The notes below the pieces were generated by a model. That model had not been told where the DNA came from, made no database searches, and was given only the letters and a program-made list of their open reading frames with translations. Below, piece by piece: positions 36,701 through 51,700 of a stretch of 64,000 nucleotides of DNA (positions are counted from its first letter, which is position 1; the number at the start of each line of letters is the position of its first letter). Location: assembly GCA_014155875.1 (NCBI GenBank), contig JACEFZ010005548.1:317501-381500 (forward strand), given 5' to 3'. The position numbers and the translations under genes were made by a program. The stretch comes from Cepaea nemoralis (lineage: Eukaryota; Mollusca; Gastropoda; Stylommatophora; Helicidae).

Positions 36701-39700
36701 ATGATTGTGCCAACCAGTCAGCACCAGTCACAATTGTGGATATGATTGTGCCAACCAGTCAGCACCAGTCACAATTGTGGATATGATTGTGTCAACCAGT
36801 CAGCACCAGCCACAATTGTGGATATGATTGTGTCAACCAGTCAGCACCAGCCACAATTGTGGATATGATTGTGCCAACCAGTCAGAACCAGTCACAATTG
36901 TGGATATGATTGTGCCAACCAGTCAGAACCAGTCACAATTGTGGATATGATTGTGCCAACCAGTCAGCACAGCCACAATTGTGGATATGATTGTGTCGAC
37001 CAGTCAGCACCAGCCACAATTGTGGATATGATTGTGTTGACCAGTCAGCACCAGCCACAATTGTGGATATGATTGTGCCAACCAGTCAGCACCAGCCACA
37101 ATTGTGGATATGATTGTGCCAACCAGTCAGCACCAGCCACAATTGTGGATATGTTTGTGTCGACCAGTCACAATTGTGGATATGATTGTGTCGACCAGTC
37201 AGCACCAGCCACAATTGTGGATATGATTGTGCCAACCAGTCAGCACCAGCCACAATTGTGGATATGATTGTGCCAACCAGTCAGAACCAGTCACAATTGT
37301 GGATATGATTGTGCCAACCAGTCAGCACCAGCCACAATTGTGGATATGATTGTGTCAACCAGTCAGCACCAGCCACAATTGTGGATATGATTGTGTTGAC
37401 CAGTCAGCACCAGCCACAATTGTGGATATGATTGTGTTGACCAGTCAGCACTAGCCACAATTGTGGATATGATTGTGTCGATCAGTCAGCACCAGCCACA
37501 ATTGTGGATATGATTGTGTCGACCAGTCAGCGCGTACTGTGACTAACAGCGTGCCGGCTGCCAAGACTTCCCAACACATAACCCTGTTACTCAGTGAAGG
37601 CAGGTTTGACCTGGGAGCTCTGGTCAAGTGTTTAAAAATGTCCATTTGAATGGACATTCCAAGACATGACCACCAGTACGGCAGGAAAGTGCCAGCCACT
37701 ACACCAGCACACTCCTAAAGCATACCCATACAAACTATAACATAACACAGAGAGCAACCTAGCTTATAGTGCAAGTTACAATAACTATAACATATCACAA
37801 AACATATACTACGAAATGTTCATACAAACTGAAACACAAGACTGTCTAATATATGAATTATTGCTGGCTGGCTGTAAGGAGAGGATGATGATGGTTGATG
37901 GAGACACGAGGTCAGCTACAACAGGTGATGGAGAGACAAGATTACCTGGATGATGCTGGAGTTGCCTAGAGGTCGAGATATGGAAATTTCCATGCCCATG
38001 TCCTTGTAGTTGAGCACCAGCGAGGCAATCAGCTGGTCCACTGTCCTGAAACACACACAGGTGACAATATGGAACACAAGCCTGCAACTGTTGCTGTCAA
38101 CCGAGCATATCTGACGTCACGCAAGAAGTTAACTACCTAGTCTGTCAATCACTGTTGATTCAGGCATGTCTGACGTCACGCAAGCAGTTATCTACCTAGT
38201 CTGTCAATCACTGTTGATTCATGCATATCTGACGTCACGCAAGCAGTTATCTACCTAGTCTGTCAATCACTGTTGATTCAGGCATATCTGACGTCACGCA
38301 AGCAGTTATCTACCTAGTCTGTCAATCACTGTTGATTCAGGCATGTCTGACGTCACACAAGCAGTTATCTACCTAGTCTGTCAATCACTGTTGATTCAGG
38401 CATGTCTGACGTCACACAAGCAGTTATCTACCTAGTCTGTCAATCACTGTTGATTCAGGCATGTCTGACGTCACACAAGCAGTTATCTACCTAGTCTGTC
38501 AATCACTGTTGATTCAGGCATGTCTGACGTCACACAAGCAGTTATCTACCTAGTCTGTCAATCACTGTTGATTCAGGCATGTCTGACATCACACAAGCAG
38601 TTATCTACCTAGTCTGTCAATCACTGTTGATTCAGGCATGTCTGACGTCACACAAGCAGTTAGCTACCTAGTCTGTCAATCACTGTTGATTCAGGCATGT
38701 CTGACGTCACACAAGCAGTTATCTACTGAGTCTGTCAATCACTGTTGATTCAGGCATGTCTGACATCACGCAAGCAATACGATGAAGAAGCTGCTCACTG
38801 CAGAAACACACTGGTTGTAGACATGTCTGATTCATCCCCTCATACACCCCCTCCTGACCAGAACCACATGTAAACTCTAATGCAAACATCCATAAATATG
38901 TTATTTCTTCTGTTTGTTGTATCTTCAACAAGCATATATCATTATGCTGTGCTTGCTTCTGTTCAACTTTCTGTTCTTCCTTAGTTGCTGGATACTGTAA
39001 TGTCCAGGTCTTGTCAACTCACTCATTCCACTACAGCTGTAGGACAACTGCTGTATGGGTGTCTTTGATCTGGCTTTGCGGTGCAAGAAGTTCAGCTGGG
39101 TCATGATTGCCTGTGGTGTAAAGGTATGCCTGAATTGATCTGACAAGTTGTCCCAGTGGCACTAGTACAGCTCATGACAGGGGATCACTCTCCTGTGCTT
39201 CCAGACCATTCCAGTTTCTTGAGGGGGCATCAACAGTGGAAATAAAAGCCACATCTCTGAGTCCCCAGGTCTAGCTGCTAATATTGTAGCACGACCTCAT
39301 TCAAAGCAGAACCAAAACATGTCCTCAAGAATACAGACATGAGGCACAAACAGCAAGGCAAAGAGGGAACATCTCGTTGCAACACCATCAACACATGATG
39401 GGCACATTGAGAACAACACAGAACATATCAGTTGTAAAAACAACACATCATGGACACATTGAGAACACACAGAATATATCAGTTGTAACAACAACACATA
39501 ATGAATGTACAACTGTGGCCGGACAGTGCCGCCAGAAACTGTCACATGATGTGACATTGTCAGACAACACAAGTATAGTCATGCACATAAAGGTATGTAC
39601 CCATGTCCCCTCAACTCCTGCCGTTCTAATAACACACACAAGTGAGATCAGCACAGAGGCCGGCCCACACGGCCAGCACCTGCAGCTGAGAGCTGACTTA

Positions 39701-42700
39701 CGTGGGCGGGACGTGGCAAGCTACATGCATGTTTCCCTTCAACATCTTAGAGCTGGTGAACTTTGGCGAACTTGTTCGCTTCAGTGAATTCTGGGCAAGA
39801 ACTGTCACTGCCTGGCTAGCGAATTCATGCATCTGATGGGGATACAAAAACAAATGTTACATATGATAGCAGATGAGTGCAAGACAGGCAGGAGTTACAT
39901 TTGACATGTGACGAGGATAAGACAGACGAGGCCATACATCATATGACCCTGATAATGTGGGGCACAACATCAAACGGACAACACTTTGGCTGTCTCCCTG
40001 CAATAAAGCCATTCATACAATCCCCCCAGTCAAACACTGCATCTCCACTGACAATCCGACATCTTCACTGACAATCTGGCATCTCTACTGACAATCTGAT
40101 ATCTTCACTGACAATCTGGCATCTCTACTGACAATCTGGCATCTCCACTGACAATCTGGCATCTCCACTGACAATCTGCCATCTCCACTGACATCTCTAC
40201 TGACAATCTGGCATCTCCACTGACAATCTGGCATCTCTACTGACAATCAGGCATCTCCACTGATAATCTGGCACCTCCACTGATAATCTGGCATCTCCAC
40301 TGATAATCTGGCACCTCCACAGACATCTCCACTGACAATCTGGCATCTCCACCCACTGGCATCTCCACTGACAATCTGACATCTCCACTGACAATCTGGC
40401 ACCTCCACAGACATCTCCACTGACAATCTGGCATCTCCACCCACTGACATCTCCACTGACAATCTGGCATCTCCACTGACAATCTGACATCTCCACTGAC
40501 AATCTGACATCTCCACTGACATCTCCAATGACAATCTGGCATCTCCACCCATTGACATCTCCACTGACAATCTGGCATCTCCACTGACAATCTGGCACCT
40601 CCACAGACATCTCCACTGACAATCTGGCATCTCCACTGACAATCTGACATCTCCACTGACAATCTGGCATCTCCACTGACAATCTGACATCCCCACTGAC
40701 AATCTGGCATCTCCACTGACAATCTGACATCTCCACTGACAATCTGGCATCTCCACCCACTGACATCTCCACTGACAATCTGGCATCTCCACTGACAATC
40801 TGACATCTCCACTGACAATCTGGCATCTCTACTGACAATCTGACATCTTCACTGACAATCTGGCATCTCTACTGACATCTCTACTGACAATCTGGCATCT
40901 CCACTGACAATCTGGCATCTCCACTGACAATCTGCCATCTCCACTGACATCTCTACTGACAATCTGGCATCTCCACTGACAATCTGCCATCTCCACTGAC
41001 ATCTCCACTGACAATCTGGCATCTCCACTGACAATCTGGCATCTCCACTGATAATCTGGCACCTCCACAGACATCTCCACTGACAATCTGGCATCTCCAC
41101 CCACTGGCATCTCCACTGACAATCTGACATCTCCACTGACAATCTGGCACCTCCACAGACATCTCCACTGACAATCTGGCATCTCCACCCACTGACATCT
41201 CCACTGACAATCTGGCATCTCCACTAACAATCTGACACCTCCACTGACATCTCCAATGACAATCTGGCATCTCCACCCATTGACATCTCCACTGACAATC
41301 TGAAATCTCCACTGACAATCTGGCACCTCCACAGACATCTCCACTGACAATCTGGCATCTCCACCCACTGACATCTCCACTGACAATCTGGCATCTCCAC
41401 TGACAATCTGACATCTCCACTGACAATCTGGCATCTCCACTGACAATCTGACATCTCCACTGACAATCTGGCATCTCCACCCACTGACATCTCCACTGAC
41501 AATCTGGCATCTCCACCCACTGACATCTCCACTGACAATCTGGCATCTCCACTGACAATCTGACATCTCCACTGACAATCTGGCACCTCCACAGACATCT
41601 CCACTGACAATCTGGCATCTCCACCCACTGACATCTCCACTGACAATCTGGCACCTCAACAGACATCTCCACTGACAATCTGGCATCTCCACCCACTGAC
41701 ATCTCCACTGACAATCTGGCACCTCCACAGACATCTCCACTGACAATCTGGCATCTCCACCCACTGACATCTCCACTGACAATCTGGCACCTCCACAGAC
41801 ATCTCCACTGACAATCTGGCACCTCCACAGACATCTCCACTGACAATCTGGCATCTCCACTGACAATCTGGCACCTCCACAGACATCTCCACTGACAATC
41901 TGGCATCTCCACAGACACCTCCACTGACAATCTGGCATCCCCACTGATAATCTGGCATCTCCACAGACATCTCCACTGACAATCTGGCATCTCCACAGAC
42001 ATCTCCACTGACAATCTGGCACCTCCACAGACATCTCCACTGACAATCTGGCATCTCCACCCACTGACATCTCCAATGACAATCTGGCATCTCCACCCAC
42101 TGACATCTCCACTGACAATCTGGCACCTCAACAGACATCTCCACTGACAATCTGGCATCTCCACCCACTGACATCTCCACTGACAATCTGGCACCTCCAC
42201 AGACATCTCCACTGACAATCTGGCATCTCCACCCACTGACATCTCCACTGACAATCTGGCACCTCCACAGACATCTCCACTGACAATCTGGCACCTCCAC
42301 AGACATCTCCACTGACAATCTGGCATCTCCACTGACAATCTGGCACCTCCACAGACATCTCCACTGACAATCTGGCATCTCCACAGACACCTCCACTGAC
42401 AATCTGGCATCCCCACTGACAATCTGGCATCTCCACAGACATCTCCACTGACAATCTGGCATCTCCACAGACATCTCCACTGACAATCTGACATCTCCAC
42501 TGACAATCTGGCACCTCCACAGACATCTCCACTGACAATCTGGCATCTCCACCTACAGACATCTCCACTGACAATCTGGCATCTCCACTGACAATCTGAC
42601 ATCTCCACTGACAGTCTGGCATCTCCACCCACTGACATCTCCACTGACAATCTGGCATCTCCACTGACAATCTGGCATCTCCACCCACTGACATCTCCAC

Positions 42701-45700
42701 TGACAATCTGGCATCTCCACTGACAATCTGGCATCTCCACTGACAATCTGACATCTCCACTGACAATCTGGCACCTCCACAGACATCTCCACTGACAATC
42801 TGGCATCTCCACTGACAATCTGGCATCTCCACCCACTGACATCTCCACTGACAATCTGGCACCTCAACAGACATCTCCACTGACAACCTGGCATCTCCAC
42901 CCACTGACATCTCCACTGACAATCTGAAATCTCCACTGACAATCTGGCACATCCACAGACATCTCCACTGACAATCTGGCATCTCCACAGACATCTCCAC
43001 TGACAATCTGGCACCTCCACAGACATCTCCACTGAAAATTTGGCATCTCCACCCACTGACATCTCCACTGACAATCTGGCACCTCCACAGACATCTCCAC
43101 TGACAATCTGGCACCTCCACAGACATCTCCACTGACAATCTGGCATCTCCACTGACAATCTGGCACCTCCACAGACATCTCCACTGACAATCTGGCATCT
43201 CCACAGACACCTCCACTGACAATCTGGCATCCCCACTGACAATCTGGCATCTCCACTGACAATCTGGCATCTCCACTGACATCTCCACTGACAATCTGCC
43301 ATCTCCACAGACATCTCCACTGACAATCTGGAATCTCCAGAGACATCTCCACAGACAATCTGGCACCTCCACAGACATCTCCACTAACAATCTGGCACCT
43401 CCACAGACATCTCCACTGACAATCTGGCATCTCCACCCACTGACATCTCCACTGACAATCTGGCATCTCCACTGACAATCTGACATCTCCACTAACAATC
43501 TGGCACCTCCACTGACATCTCCAATGACAATCTGGCATCTCCACCCATTGACATCTCCACTGACAATCTGAAATCTCCACTGACAATCTGGCACATCCAC
43601 AGACATCTCCACTGACAATCTGGCATCTCCACCCACTGACATCTCCACTGACAATCTGGCATCTCCACTGACAATCTGACATCTCCACTGACAATCTGGC
43701 ACCTCCACAGACATCTCCACTGACAATCTGGCATCTCCACCTACAGACATCTCCACTGACAATCTGGCATCTCCACTGACAATCTGACATCTCCACTGAC
43801 AATCTGGCATCTCCACCCACTGACATCTCCACTGACAATCTGGCATCTCCACTGACAATCTGGCATCTCCACCCACTGACATCTCCACTGACAATCTGGC
43901 ATCTCCACTGACAATCTGACATCTCCACTGACAATCTGGCACCTCCACAGACATCTCCACTGACAATCTGGCATCTCCACCCCCTGACATCTCCACTGAC
44001 AATCTGGCATCTCCACCCACTGACATCTCCACTGACAATCTGGCACCTCAACAGACATCTCCACTGACAATCTGGCATCTCACCCACTGACATCTCCACT
44101 GGACAATCTGGCACCTCCACAGACATCTCCACTGACAATCTGGCATCTCCACCCACTGACATCTCCACTGACAATCTGGCACCTCCACAGACATCTCCAC
44201 TGACAATCTGGCACCTCCACAGACATCTCCACTGACAATCTGGCATCTCCACTGACAATCTGGCACCTCCACAGACATCTCCACTGACAATCTTGCATCT
44301 CCACAGACACCTCCACTGACAATCTGGCATCCCCACTGACAATCTGGCATCTCCACAGACATCTCCACTGACAATCTGGCATCTCCACAGACATCTCCAC
44401 TGACAATCTGGCATCTCCACAGACATCTCCACTGACAATCTGGAATCTCCACAGACATCTCCACAGACAATCTGGCACCTCCACAGACATCTCCACTGAC
44501 AATCTGGCATCTCCACAGACATCTCCACTGACAATCTGGCATCTCCACAGACATCTCCACTGACAATCTGGAATCTCCACAGACATCTCCACAGACAATC
44601 TGGCATCTCCACAGACACCTCCACTGACAATCTGGCATCCCCACTGACAATCTGGCATCTCCACAGACATCTCCACTGACAATCTGGCACCTCCACAGAC
44701 ATCTCCACTGACAATCTGGCATCTCCACATACATCTCCACTGACAATCTGGCATCTCCACAGATATCTCCACTGACAATCTGGCACCTCCACAGACATCT
44801 CCACTGACAATCTGGCATCTCCACAGACGACATCTCCACTGACAATCTGGCATCTCCACTGACAATCTGGCATCTGCACAGACATCGCCACTGACAATCT
44901 GGCATCTCCACAGACATCTCCACTGACAATCTGGCATCTCCACAGACATCTCCACTGACAATCTGGCACCTCCACTGACAATCTGACATCTCCACTGACA
45001 ATCTGGCACCTCCACAGACATCTCCACTGACAATCTGGCATCTCCACCTACTGACATCTCCACTGACAATCTGAAATCTCCACTGACAATCTGACATCTC
45101 CACTGACAATCTGGCATCTCCACCCACTGACATCTCCACTGACAATCTGGCATCTCCACTGACAATCTGGCATCTCCACCCACTGACATCTCCACTGACA
45201 ATCTGGCATCTCCACTGACAATCTGACATCTCCACTGACAATCTGGCACCTCCACAGACATCTCCACTGACAATCTGGCATCTCCACCCCCTGACATCTC
45301 CACTGACAATCTGGCATCTCCACTGACAATCTGGCACCTCAACAGACATCTCCACTGACAATCTGGCATCTCCACCCACTGACATCTCCACTGACAATCT
45401 GGCACCTCCACAGACATCTCCACTGACAATCTGGCATCTCCACCCACTGACATCTCCACTGACAATCTGGCACCTCCACAGACATCTCCACTGACAATCT
45501 GGCACCTCCACAGACATCTCCACTGACAATATGGCATCTCCACTGACAATCTGGCACCTCCACAGACATCTCCACTGACAATCTGGCATCTCCACAGACA
45601 CCCCCACTGACAATCTGGCATCCCCACTGACAATCTGGCATCTCCACAGACATCTCCACTGACAATCTGGCATCTCCACAGACATCTCCACTGACAATCT

Positions 45701-48700
45701 GGCATCTCCACAGACATCTCCACTGACAATCTGGAATCTCCACAGACATCTCCACAGACAATCTGGCACCTCCACAGACATCTCCACTGACAATCTGGCA
45801 TCTCCACAGACATCTCCACTGACAATCTGGCATCTCCACAGACATCTCCACTGACAATCTGGAATCTCCACAGACATCTCCACAGACAATCTGGCATCTC
45901 CACAGACACCTCCACTGACAATCTGGCATCCCCACTGACAATCTGGCATCTCCACTGACAATCTGGCACCTCCACAGACATCTCCACTGACAATCTGGCA
46001 TCTCCACAGACATCTCCACTGACAATCTGGCATCTCCACAGACATCTCCACTGACAATCTGGCATCTCCACAGACAATCTGGCATCTCCACTGACAATCT
46101 GGCACCTCCACAGACATCTCCACTGACAATCTGGCATCTCCACATACATCTCCACTGACAATCTGGCATCTCCACAGATATCTCCACTGACAATCTGGCA
46201 CCTCCACAGACGACATCTCCACTGACAATCTGGCATCTCCACTGACAATCTGGCATCTGCACAGACATCGCCACTGACAATCTGGCATCTCCACAGACAT
46301 CTCCACTGACAATCTGGCATCTCCACAGACATCTCCACTGACAATCTGGCACCTCCACAGACATCTCCACTGACAATCTGGCATCTCCGCAGACATCTCC
46401 ACTGACAATCTGGCATCTCCACAGACATCTCCACAGACATCTCCACTGACAATCTGGCATCTCCACTGACATCTCCAATGACAATCTCGCATCTTCACTG
46501 ACATATCCACTGACAATCTGGCATCTTCAATGACAATCTGCCATTTCCACTGACAATCTGCCATGTCCACTGACAATTTGGCATCTCCACTGACAATCTG
46601 GCATTTCCACTGACGCTAGCAGTAGCTCTAAATGATGGTCACCTCCCACAGCAGAGAAGTGCACACAGATGGCAGACAGCAGACCATACTGCAATGGTCA
46701 CCTCCTACAGCAGAGAAGTGCACACAGATGGCAGACAGCAGACCATACTGCAATGGTCACATCCCACAGCAGAGAAGTGCACACAGATGGCAGACAGCAG
46801 ACCATACTGCAATGGGTACCATCCCCCTCCTATGGAGAAAGACATGATGAAGCAGATTAACTTGCTAAGAAAGGAAGGGAATGGACTAAAGAAGACCTCC
46901 AAAACCCCACGCTGAGTTGACCACGAGCACTCACTGCACTGTGTAATCATTACAGATGCTATTGGAAGAAGTCAACAAACATGGCAGACAGCTGGGAGAT
47001 TGAGTAACTAAGGGGATAAATAAATCTTATACAGCTGGGAGATTGTCTAACCAAGGGGAGAGATAAAGCTGATACAGCTGGGAGATTGTCTAACCAAGGG
47101 AAGAGATAAAGCTGATACAGCTGGGAGATTGTGTAACCAAGGGGAGAGATAAAGCTGATACAGCTGGGAGATTGTGTAACCAAGGGGAGAGATAAAGCTG
47201 ATACAGCTGGGAGATTGTCTAACCAAGGGGAGAGATAAAGCTGATACAGCTGGGAGATTGTCTAACCAAGGGAAGAGATAAAGCTGATACAGCTGGGAGA
47301 TTGTCCAACCAAGGGAAGAGATAAAGCTGATACAGCTGGGAGATTGTCTAACTAAGGGGAGAAATAAAGCTGATACAGCTGGGAGATTGTCTAACCAAGG
47401 GGAGAAATAAAGCTGATACAGCTGGGAGATTGTGTAACCAAGGGGAGAGATAAAGCTGATACAGCTGGGAGATTGTCTAACCAAGGGGAGAGATAAAGCT
47501 GATACAGCTGGGAGATTGTCTAACCAAGGGGAGAGATAAAGCTGATACAGCTGGGAGATTGTCTAACCAAGGGGAGAGATAAAGCTAATACAGCTGGGAG
47601 ATTGTGTAACCAAGGGGAGAAATAAAGCTGATACAGCTGGGAGATTGTGTAACCAAGGGGAGAGATAAAGCTGATACAGCTGGGAGATTGTCTAACCAAG
47701 GGAAGAGATAAAGCTGATACAGCTGGGAGATTGTCTAACCAAGGGGAGAGATAAAGCTGATACAGCTGGGAGATTGTCTAACCAAGGGGAGAGATAAAGC
47801 TAATACAGCTGGGAGATTGTGTAACCAAGGGGAGAAATAAAGCTGATACAGCTGGGAGATTGTCTAACCAAGGGGAGAGATAAAGCTGATACAGCTGGGA
47901 GATTGTCTAACCAAGGGGAGAGATAAAGCTGATACAGCTGGGAGATTGTCTAACCAAGGGAAGAGATAAAGCTGATACAGCTGGGAGATTGTGTAACCAA
48001 GGGGAGAGATAAAGCTGATACAGCTGGGAGATTGTGTAACCAAGGGGAGAGATAAAGCTGATACAGCTGGGAGATTGTCTAACCAAGGGGAGAGATAAAG
48101 CTGATACAGCTGGGAGATTGTCTAACCAAGGGGAGAGATAAAGCTGATACAGCTGGGAGATTGTCTAACCAAGGGGAGAGATAAAGCTAATACAGCTGGG
48201 AGATTGTGTAACCAAGGGGAGAAATAAAGCTGATACAGCTGGGAGATTGTGTAACCAAGGGAAGAAATAAAGCTGATACAGCTAGGAGATTGTGTAACCA
48301 AGGGAAGAAATAAAGCTGATATATATGGGAGATTGTGTAACCAAGAGAAGAAATAAATTTGATACAGCTGGGAGATTGCGTAACCAAGGGAAGAAATAAA
48401 TTTTGTATACTCGGAGATTGCAAGAAATAAATTTGATACAGCTGGGAGATTGCGTAACCAAGGGGAGAAATAAATGTGATACAACTTGATACAAATTGTC
48501 ACAAACAATACCTTATCTATCCACTCTGTCACAAACAATACCTTACCTGTCCACTCTGTCACAAACACCTGGTCAGTAAATACCTTGTTTGTCCACTGTG
48601 TCACAAACATCCGGTCAGTAAATACCTTGTTTGTCCACTTGTCACAAACACCCTGTCAGTAAATATCTTGTTTGTCCACTGTGTCACAAAACCCGGTCAG

Positions 48701-51700
48701 TAAATACCTTGTTTGTACACTGTCACAAACACCTGGTCAGTAAATACCTTGTTTGTCCACTGTGTCACAAACACCCGGTCAGTAAATACCTTGTTTGTCC
48801 ACTGTGTCACAAACACCAAGTCAGTAAATACCTTGTTTGTCCACTGTGTCACAAACACCTGGTCAGTAAATACCTTGTTTGTCCACTGTGTCACAAACAC
48901 CTGGTCAGTAAATACCTTGTTTGTCCACTGTCACAAACAGCCAGTCAGTCAGTACCTTGTTTGTCCACTGTGTCACAAACACTTCTGGTCAGTAAATACC
49001 TTGTTTGTCCACTGTGTCACAAACACCTGGTCAGTAAATACCTTGTTTGTCCACTTGTAGGCCTGCAGTAGCTGTGAGTGCATAACTGTGTTCTTGTCCA
49101 CTGGGTCCAGGCTCAGATTGTCAATGTTGGAGAATGACTGGACAGAGCTGATAGTTGACCCAGTTTTTTCCAGGTCACTGTGTCAGAGTTTGGGATAAAA
49201 CAAGCATCAATGAGCATGTCACAGGCTGTCTGACAATCATCACTTACTTGACAGTGGTCACAGACAAACTACAAACATTAGACAGAATTTTTCAGCCTAC
49301 AGGAGATATACAAACTACAAACATATTAGACATAATCTATCAGCCAACAGGAGATATACAAACTACAAACATATTAGACAGAATCTATCAGTGAACAGGA
49401 GATATACAAACTACAAACGTATTAGACAGAATCTGTCAACCAACAGGAGATATACAAACTACAAACATAGACAGAATCTGTCAGTGAACAGGAGATATAC
49501 AAACTACAAACATATTAGACAGAATCTGTCAACCAACAGGAGATATACAAACTACAAACATATTAGACAGAATCTGTCTGCCAATAGGAGATATACAAAC
49601 TACAAACATATTAGACAGAATTTGTCTGCCAAAAGGAGATATACAAACTACAAACATATTAGACAGAATCTGTCAACCAACAGCAGACACACAAACATAG
49701 CAACACACAAGCACTGGTCACTGTGACGGCTTGTGGTAAACTTAACCTGGGGTGGAAACACATGAGCACTGGTCACTGTGACGGCTTGTGGTAAACTTGT
49801 TGAGTTGAGTTGAGTTAAGAACCGACATCACTGCACTCAGGACATTCCCATAAGTGCTCCGTCCCTTCATTCAACTGCCAGAGAAGAGTCATACTACTAA
49901 CTGTTCCCACCACTATCTGATTAAAAGTTCTCCTGGTTTTCCCTCTCAGTTTTGAGATTCTTCCAGAACCCCTGCCGATCCCCCGCAATCTCATTCTTTC
50001 CACATATGGATTCTCAATCTGTTCCTCCGCCTTCTCCACCTGGTCCCACAAGCGCACGACCACCTCCCCCTTGTCCACAGGCAAACTACCACCAAGAGGT
50101 GCATTCCCTGCTAGCTATCAGCCTGTTCATTCCCCCGTACCCCCGCATGGCCAGTAAACTTAACCTGGGGTGGAAACATCCCACGTCCCAGTTGCCATGG
50201 TGTCTGGCAATTTGTATCTGGCATCTGAATCTTCAATCGTTTTCTGAGCCCACATTTGCATAAATACATGATGGCTCTCGAGAAAAAGGTGCTGGCTTCC
50301 AAATTATATTTAGATTGTTCTAACTGTGATCGCAAGACAATTCTGAAAAACTCAATTTATAAAGTGATTTCATGTACTCATTTACTAATTGGCCATCACT
50401 GACTGCCATTGGTTCTATGTTTTCATAATCAAGGGAAATGCAAGAACTTTAGGGGACGGCGATGCTGAAGACAATGATAGTTACACAACCCAGACATCAG
50501 ACAGACATGAGACAGACAAGAAGTGTCATCAGCAGACAAGAACTATAGGGGACTGGGTGATGTTGAGGGCAACGATAAGTTACACAACACAGACATCAGA
50601 TAGACATGAGACAGACACAGAAGTGTCATCAGCAGACAAGAACTGTACGGGATGGTGATGCTGAAGGCAATGATAGTTACACAACCCAGACATCAGACAG
50701 ACATGAGACAGACACAGAAGTGTCATCAGCAGACAAGAACTATAGGGACTGGGTGATGTTGAGGGCAACGATAGTTACACAACACAGACATCAGACAGAC
50801 ACAGAAGTGTCATAGACAGGCGAGAACTGTAGGGGACTGGGTGATGTTGAGGGCAATGATAGTTACACAACAGACATGAGACAGACACAGAAGTGTCAGA
50901 CTTTATGCAACTGTTCCAGTTCACTACTCCAGCGCTACAGTATATTTTGGTACTGTTTCTTGTTCTGCCTGTTGTATGCATTTCCCAAACTCTTCAACTA
51001 CTTTATTTATGACTTTCTCAATGTTGCCACCAAGTTGTTTCCCAACAACTCCACTCCAGGTCTGATGAGTGAAGAGCCATGGTGAGGTGTAGTAATGTGC
51101 CATGGTGAGGTGTAGTAATGTGCCATGATCTCAAGTAGAAAGTATGTGGGTCAGTCAGCTTGTTAATTAAGATTAATCTATTCTCATCCTGCCAGTCGTC
51201 TAGTCTCTCTCCTCTCTGCGCCATGTGATCATAGCCCCAGCTCTGCGAGTGGCTGTTGAAATCGCCACACACAATCATTTTTTCTTTTAATGGTAGTGTG
51301 TCCAGCCCAGCGCCTGTGGGCGGTCACTTCCATCCATCATGTGCCATGCCGATTAGCTTGGGCGGTCATATTTTCGCCATCTCACTCGATCACCAGAGTC
51401 ATGGATCAGCTCCATTTCTGTCTCAACCATGCCACATGGCCAAGCCATCCAGGTATTTACTTCTTGGTCTTCCCCTTGGTCTGGTCTCTTCCCTTCAATC
51501 TGCCAGTTGTCACCAAGTTCTCCAATCCATTTCTTCTCATAACATGCCCAAAAATTGTTGACTGTCTACATCTAATGTCACTTGGACAGTAGTAATTGAT
51601 CAGATGTAGATCTCTACTGTCTGTCTTAATTTTAAGTGTCTGATACTTCGTCCCTTCCATGTAAACTTCAATTTGAGAAACAGTGATGTGATTTTTACAA

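Noticed and set aside
36345..37530. CACAATTGTG palindrome array as an operator array
   Set aside because: The palindrome is simply part of the 41-bp unit; there is no independent evidence for binding, and it is in an intron of a eukaryotic gene.
40197..46576. Many minus-strand ORFs up to 842 codons (MSVEMPDCQWRC repeats)
   Set aside because: Same artefact from 12/16/20-bp modules. All three minus frames are open at once, and the region is inside a MED27 intron.
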